Positions 7,050-10,592 of a stretch of DNA of 10,592 nucleotides are shown one piece after another. The stretch spans positions 1 to 10,592 of the forward strand of contig JAEZAL010000068.1 in the NCBI GenBank assembly GCA_023427705.1. Reading direction: 5' to 3'. Made by a program: the position numbers and the translations under genes. The stretch comes from Bacillota bacterium. Lineage in GTDB: Bacteria > Bacillota > Clostridia > Clostridiales > Clostridiaceae. The notes below the pieces were generated by a model, which was not told the DNA's origin, ran no database searches, and saw only the letters and a list, made by a program, of their open reading frames with translations. The stretch's first letter is position 1, and each line of letters starts with the position of its first letter.

Positions 7050-7078
7050 AGTATAGATAGATTTTTTATTAATGTCAA
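7050..7078 (-). promoter_or_regulatory. Strong sigma-A promoter for the PrmA-like methyltransferase
   Basis: On the minus strand, a perfect TTGACA (-35, 7073-7078) is followed after exactly 17 bases by TATACT (-10, 7050-7055; 5 of 6). Transcription would start near 7043, giving a leader of about 30 bases. It is the best promoter match in the window and lets the methyltransferase be expressed apart from the upstream flavin reductase gene. Confidence 0.8.
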
Positions 7079-7092
7079 GAAATTAGTATAAT

Positions 7093-7671
7093 TTATCTTT
7101 TTCTTTTCTTCTTTTTAATAGAATATCCAAAAGAGCCTAATGATTTAGCGTTTAATCCGTAATATTCTCCGTGGTTGTAGCATATTAAATTAGCTTTGTT
7201 AAAACATATTTTTCCCTTTTCATCAATTATATCTTCATTAACCTTAACATTAAGTACATCTAATAGAAATAAATCATGAGTACCAAGAGGAGTTACACTT
7301 TTAACTTTACATTCAAGAGCAACTGGTGCTAAATCTATTGAAGGAGTAGTTATAGATACACCTTCAGATAATTTGTAACCAAAGTGTTTGATTTTATCAA
7401 TTTTTCTTCCAGAAACTACACCACAATAGTCAACAAATTTGACCATATCTCGTGATGGAAGGTTAATTACACATTCACCACTTTCCTTAATATAATCATA
7501 AGAAAGACGTTCAGGTCTTACGCCCATTGCTAATATAGGATCTTTAGTACAAACTGTACTAATCCAACCTACTGTAAAAGCATTTACTTTATCTTCTTTG
7601 TTTTTACTAGTTACAACAACAACTGGAGTTGGATTTAACATAACACTACCTTTAAAATTTTGTTTTTTCAT
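7093..7671 (-). CDS. Flavin reductase-like (FMN-binding split-barrel) protein
   Basis: This 192-residue protein belongs to the flavin reductase-like/flavoredoxin family, cytoplasmic FMN-binding split barrels that transfer electrons between NAD(P)H or ferredoxin and flavin. Visible family features are NPTPVVVVTS (13-22), the FMN-site block FTVGWISTVCTKDPILAMGV (32-51), SGECVINLP (64-72), a GVVSGRKIDKIKHFGY segment (84-99) and the C-terminal YYGL...LGSFGYSIKK. The exact partner or substrate cannot be read. It ends in a basic tail KKKKRKR (186-192) encoded by a 21-base purine run. AAGGAAGG (7679-7686) lies 7 bases before ATG 7671. No convincing promoter sits in the 79-base gap behind dacF, so it may depend on read-through of the hairpin there. 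The methyltransferase gene follows 80 bases downstream with its own promoter. Confidence 0.88.
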   Translation of the reverse strand: MKKQNFKGSVMLNPTPVVVVTSKNKEDKVNAFTVGWISTVCTKDPILAMGVRPERLSYDYIKESGECVINLPSRDMVKFVDYCGVVSGRKIDKIKHFGYKLSEGVSITTPSIDLAPVALECKVKSVTPLGTHDLFLLDVLNVKVNEDIIDEKGKICFNKANLICYNHGEYYGLNAKSLGSFGYSIKKKKRKR

Positions 7672-7721
7672 AATTAATCCTTCCTTAAATATTAATATTT
7701 TTAATTTTTTTACAAAGTTAA

Positions 7722-7743
7722 GGAGCTGTTTTTAGACAGCTCC
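7722..7743 (-). terminator. Hairpin after dacF, probably a leaky terminator
   Basis: GGAGCTGT (7722-7729) pairs with ACAGCTCC (7736-7743) around a 6-base loop, 7 bases after the dacF stop on the minus strand. The tail in the direction of transcription is TTAACTTTG rather than a solid T-run, so termination may be partial. The stem core nearly repeats that of the terminator at 6111-6141. Confidence 0.6.
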
Positions 7744-7750
7744 ATTATTA

Positions 7751-9049
7751 TTAATAATATCTTCTTCTACGATTTCTCTTTTTAGTGTTAATAATTCTTA
7801 TTATAAACATAATTAATACTAAAACTATTATTAAAATAAGTAATGATAATAAATACAATGGTAAGTTTGCCTTAATTAACTCCATAGCAGAAATATTTAT
7901 AGTTCCAGTTACTTCTTGAGAGTAACCTGGAGTTGAATAAGTTAAAATTACTTCTTTATTACCACTTAATTTCCATGCGTTTTTAACTTCACCATTATAT
8001 GAAATAGTTGCATATTTATCATTAAAGTCATTTTTATAATATTGAACATCTTGGGTTAGGTATATAGGAGCAGTTATTTGCTTTTCGTTACCAAAAAAAC
8101 CAAAAGTCTTATAAGTTAAATCTACAGTTCCAACTTCATCACCGGAATTTTTGTAGGTTTCTTTTTGTGCTGAATAACTATAATTTGCTACTTTTTCAGT
8201 ATCTTTAAATACATTTGTACCATCTGAACCATATTCAGATTTTAGAACAACAGTAACTAAATCTCTACCATCTTTTTCAAAGAATCCAACAAAACAATGA
8301 CCAGCTAGTTCTTCTGTACCAGTTTTTCCACCTATATTATTAGATTTACCAAGTATCTTATTTCTAGATTCTATATCTACTGGATATCCTGCTAAATTTA
8401 TAGTTGTTTTAATATTTTTAGGAGAAATAACCTCTTTTACCCAGTCATTTTCATAAGCAGCAATAGCTATTTTAGCTAAATCAAAAGCTGTAGTTTGATT
8501 TATATCAGTATTACTTGGATTTAAAGGATCTATTTCTAGACCAGATGGATTTTCGAAATGAGTATCTTTTAAACCTAATTCGAGGGCTTTTTCATTCATC
8601 ATATTAACAAAATTATCTACTGATCCTGCAACAGATTCAGCCATTAAGTATGCAGCGTCATTTGCTGAGAAAACAAGAACAGCTTTCATTGTATCTTCAG
8701 CAGAAATCTTATCACCAGCTTTTAAAGATACATAATTATTTAAAGAAGTTTCTGTAACCTTTAATGAAGTATCAGTAAAACTTAGTATATCTGTTTTATT
8801 TTTATTTTCTGCAAATAATAATGCAGTCATTAATTTTGTTGTACTGGCAGGCGAAAGTTTTACATCTGCATTTTTAGAATAAATAACTTCTCCTGTTTCT
8901 ATGTCCATAGTTATTGATGATTCACCAATAATTTCTGGAGCTTGAATATTAACATTTTCTGCACTAACTTTATTAGCTAAAGGAGCTAATAATGAAACTG
9001 AAAGAGCAAGTGCTAGTGTTTTAAATAAGTTTTTGGCTTTCAAGTTCAT
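7751..9049 (-). CDS. dacF: Serine-type D-Ala-D-Ala carboxypeptidase (DacF/PBP5-like, low-molecular-weight PBP)
   Basis: This 432-residue penicillin-binding protein removes the terminal D-Ala from peptidoglycan pentapeptides outside the membrane, limiting cross-linking. A signal peptide (about 1-30, cleavage likely after NKVSA) leads to the peptidase S11 domain, with SPASTTK (S69 nucleophile, K72), FSAND (S128, N130) and GGKTGT (K242-T-G244). A PBP5-type C-terminal beta domain (about 300-385) follows. The protein ends in a full membrane-spanning segment (about 397-420) and an Arg-rich tail (KKRNRRRR), rather than the amphipathic anchor of E. coli PBP5. The start is uncertain: GGGGAG touches ATG 9049, while TTG at codon 3 (9043) would have 6-base spacing. 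A good extended -10 promoter precedes it. It lies behind the murT-gatD wall operon. The dacF symbol rests on family, not proven orthology. Confidence 0.93.
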   Translation of the reverse strand: MNLKAKNLFKTLALALSVSLLAPLANKVSAENVNIQAPEIIGESSITMDIETGEVIYSKNADVKLSPASTTKLMTALLFAENKNKTDILSFTDTSLKVTETSLNNYVSLKAGDKISAEDTMKAVLVFSANDAAYLMAESVAGSVDNFVNMMNEKALELGLKDTHFENPSGLEIDPLNPSNTDINQTTAFDLAKIAIAAYENDWVKEVISPKNIKTTINLAGYPVDIESRNKILGKSNNIGGKTGTEELAGHCFVGFFEKDGRDLVTVVLKSEYGSDGTNVFKDTEKVANYSYSAQKETYKNSGDEVGTVDLTYKTFGFFGNEKQITAPIYLTQDVQYYKNDFNDKYATISYNGEVKNAWKLSGNKEVILTYSTPGYSQEVTGTINISAMELIKANLPLYLLSLLILIIVLVLIMFIIRIINTKKRNRRRRYY

Positions 9050-9055
9050 CTCCCC
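9050..9055 (-). promoter_or_regulatory. Ribosome binding site with unusual spacing before dacF
   Basis: GGGGAG directly abuts ATG 9049 with no spacer; with the following bases it reads GGAGATGA, one mismatch from GGAGGTGA. Spacing suits a TTG start at 9043 (two codons shorter) better than the ATG. The signal peptide works with either start. Confidence 0.55.
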
Positions 9056-9103
9056 ATTTCTTAAGATATTAGTTATTATGTATACTAATTACACACAGGT
9101 TAC

Positions 9104-9132
9104 AGTATAACATCTACCAATAATAATAACAA
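9104..9132 (-). promoter_or_regulatory. Probable sigma-A promoter for dacF (extended -10)
   Basis: On the minus strand, TTGTTA (-35, 9127-9132; 4 of 6) is followed after 17 bases by TATACT (-10, 9104-9109; 5 of 6). A TG one base before the -10 makes it extended. Transcription would start near 9097, giving a leader of about 48 bases. dacF can thus be expressed apart from gatD. Confidence 0.65.
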
Positions 9133-9173
9133 TAATTATAAAATTTGTTAAGTAACTTCAAATAGTTATAATA

Positions 9174-9899
9174 TTATTTATTGCTTAATCTATTTATTAT
9201 TGTATTTTTAGCTTTTATTTCTAATTCATCATCAAGTTTTTCTAATTTAATATCACCGTATTTTTTGCTTAAGGCAATACTTAAAAATCTGTCAGCTAAT
9301 TCAGGATTCTTAGATAGTAAAGAGCCATGGAAATAGCTACAATATGTGTTCTTATAAATACAACCTTCATAACCATCTTCACCATTATTACCATATCCAT
9401 GAAGACATTTGCCTAATGGTTTTAATCCATTTATATAAGTTCTTCCTGAATGATTTTCAAAACCAACGTAAGTTTCGTTAAATTCTTCATTATATATAAC
9501 TGTGTTACCGATAAAACGTGTATCTCCACCTTCAGTGTATATATCTAGGATGCCTAATCCTTCAATTTTTTCCCCTGTTGGAGCAATATAGTAATTTCCT
9601 AGAAGTTGATATCCACCACAAATAGCGATAACTAATTTTTCATCTTCTATATATTTTTCAAGTGAAGGCTTCTTGATAGTCTTTAAATCATCTGAAACTA
9701 TTGATTGCTCAAAATCTTGACCACCACCAAAAAATAATATATCGGTATTTTCAGAATCAAATTCATCATTTAATGATACATTTATTAAGTTAACCTTTAT
9801 TCCTCTTTGTTCAGCTCTATGTTTTAATATTAATATATTACCAACATCACCATATACATTAAGTAAGTCAGGATAAAGATGACAAATATTTAATTCCAT
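9174..9899 (-). CDS. gatD: Lipid II isoglutaminyl synthase, glutamine amidotransferase subunit
   Basis: This 241-residue class I (triad-type) glutamine amidotransferase is the partner of MurT. Together they amidate the alpha-carboxyl of D-Glu in the lipid II stem peptide to D-isoglutamine at the cytoplasmic face of the membrane. GatD releases ammonia from glutamine. The nucleophile is Cys94 in AICGGYQLLG, the catalytic His is His191 in YFHGSLLSKNPELAD, and Arg128 in GGDTRFIGN matches the glutamine-binding Arg known in Staphylococcus aureus GatD. FFGGGQDFEQ (56-65) and the start ELNICHLYPDLLNVYGDVGN are typical. AAAGGAG lies about 8 bases before ATG 9899, close behind the murT stop. The 16-base gap to murT gives the standard murT-gatD order. 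No clear terminator follows before dacF. Confidence 0.96.
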   Translation of the reverse strand: MELNICHLYPDLLNVYGDVGNILILKHRAEQRGIKVNLINVSLNDEFDSENTDILFFGGGQDFEQSIVSDDLKTIKKPSLEKYIEDEKLVIAICGGYQLLGNYYIAPTGEKIEGLGILDIYTEGGDTRFIGNTVIYNEEFNETYVGFENHSGRTYINGLKPLGKCLHGYGNNGEDGYEGCIYKNTYCSYFHGSLLSKNPELADRFLSIALSKKYGDIKLEKLDDELEIKAKNTIINRLSNK

Positions 9900-9915
9900 A
9901 TATAATACTCCTTTC

Positions 9916-10592
9916 CTACCAAAGCTTTTTAATATAGCCCTTTGAATATAAGTGTTTTCTATAATTAATCATAGCAGTATATGTAGCTAAAATATAAATT
10001 TTGCTATTGCTACTAGCTTTAATTTTTTCTGTTAATGATTCGAAATTTTCTTCTATAATAAATTTATCTTTTTCTAGGCCAGCTATTTTTAGTCTTACTG
10101 CCATATCATAGCATCTAATACCTGAAATAAATATTTCGTCTATATTTAGATTGTGAAGTTTTTCAAAATCAACATCCCAAATCCAAGACACATCAGTACC
10201 ATCTGCATAATTATCATTTAAAAGAAAAGCAGCTGCAAAATTATCTTTATTTAAACAAAGAGTATCTAGAGCTTGATTATAACCAGCTGGATTTTTAACT
10301 AAAATAATTTTTACATCTTTTCCATCAATATTTAATGCTTCTTGTCTTCCAAAGCTTGAATCTTGATTTTGTAGCGATTTTTTTATATCTTCATCATCAA
10401 TATTTAGTTCTTTAGAAATAGAGTATGCACATAAAGCATTATAAATATTGTAATCTCCTGATTGACTTATATTTACTTCTAAATCATTTATTTTAACAGT
10501 AGAGCTATCTGGAGTAAGTTCTAAGATTTCGTTGACAGCATATTTTAATTCAGATCTTTTAAATCCACAGCCTGTACAGTAAAAATCACCTA
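9916..10592 (-). CDS. murT: Lipid II isoglutaminyl synthase, Mur ligase-like subunit MurT (C-terminal part)
   Basis: The last 224 codons of MurT are present; the frame stays open to the window edge, so the N-terminal half lies outside. MurT is the Mur-ligase-fold subunit that activates D-Glu of lipid II with ATP and accepts ammonia from GatD. The segment opens with GDFYCTGCGFKRS, holding the second CxxC pair of the zinc ribbon that distinguishes MurT from MurC-F. It continues with SFGRQE and LVKNPAGYNQALDTL, then the MurT-specific C-terminal domain with NDNYADGTDVSWIWDVDFE, which contains the Asp-rich stretch expected to face the GatD active site (inference). Residues near the end (FISGIRCYDMAVRLKIAG, ILATYTAM) are typical of the family. 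The internal Met at 10191 is not a start, because the frame continues upstream with strong homology. Confidence 0.94.
   Translation of the reverse strand, partial: GDFYCTGCGFKRSELKYAVNEILELTPDSSTVKINDLEVNISQSGDYNIYNALCAYSISKELNIDDEDIKKSLQNQDSSFGRQEALNIDGKDVKIILVKNPAGYNQALDTLCLNKDNFAAAFLLNDNYADGTDVSWIWDVDFEKLHNLNIDEIFISGIRCYDMAVRLKIAGLEKDKFIIEENFESLTEKIKASSNSKIYILATYTAMINYRKHLYSKGYIKKLW

Noticed and set aside
7687..7721. Promoter directly before the flavin reductase gene (TTAACT-N18-TATTAA)
   Set aside because: Weak hexamers, and the start of transcription would fall on the ribosome binding site, leaving almost no leader.
9139..9170. Terminator after gatD (ATTTG...CAAAT)
   Set aside because: Only a 5-bp AT-rich outer stem with unpaired inner bases; too weak to call.
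9916..10191. Short separate gene starting at the internal Met at 10191
   Set aside because: The frame is open to the window edge and the upstream residues carry MurT motifs, so this is only the tail of murT.
1..10592. Mobile element, CRISPR array, tRNA, riboswitch or defence system
   Set aside because: No transposase, integrase, spaced repeats, cloverleaf or long structured leader is visible; all genes belong to ordinary chromosomal families.

Overview
The window is low-GC, intron-free, gene-dense DNA with strong AGGAGG-type ribosome binding sites and TTGxxx-N17-TATAAT-like promoters. Base composition, codon use (AAA, TTA and ATA dominate) and gene content (M29 aminopeptidase, glsA, polA without proofreading residues, coaE, a small lytic transglycosylase, dacF, gatD, murT) point to a Bacillota member, most likely Clostridium sensu stricto or a close relative. 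Every protein-coding gene falls in a recognisable chromosomal family. I see no phage gene, transposase, CRISPR array, tRNA or rRNA, and no stretch over 300 bases lacks a gene.

Layout. Bases 1-1139 (minus) hold an M29 metallo-aminopeptidase cut by the window edge inside its last metal-binding motif. It is divergent from glsA (1308-2225, plus), and the 168-bp gap carries back-to-back promoter candidates. Next comes a plus-strand run of polA (2325-4937), coaE (4952-5554) and a membrane-anchored lytic transglycosylase (5565-6113). These have gaps of only 14 and 10 bases, with each downstream ribosome binding site overlapping the preceding stop codon. The run ends at a hairpin shared with the convergent gene.

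From 6146 to the end everything is on the minus strand. Reading in the direction of transcription the order is murT (partial), gatD, dacF, a flavin reductase-like protein and a PrmA-like methyltransferase. The clearest promoters here are upstream of dacF and upstream of the methyltransferase.

Functional themes. Four genes act on peptidoglycan. MurT/GatD amidates the D-Glu of lipid II using glutamine, DacF trims the terminal D-Ala, and the lytic transglycosylase cuts the glycan strand. GlsA and GatD both deamidate glutamine. PolA and CoaE are housekeeping functions in DNA repair and coenzyme A synthesis.

Nothing looks like an undescribed multi-gene system. The points most worth a second look are small-scale: two inverted repeats in the polA leader, one of which could compete with the ribosome binding site; the PrmA-like enzyme away from the usual dnaK/dnaJ locus with an altered motif; a near-identical hairpin core closing two separate transcription units; and an ambiguous start codon in dacF.
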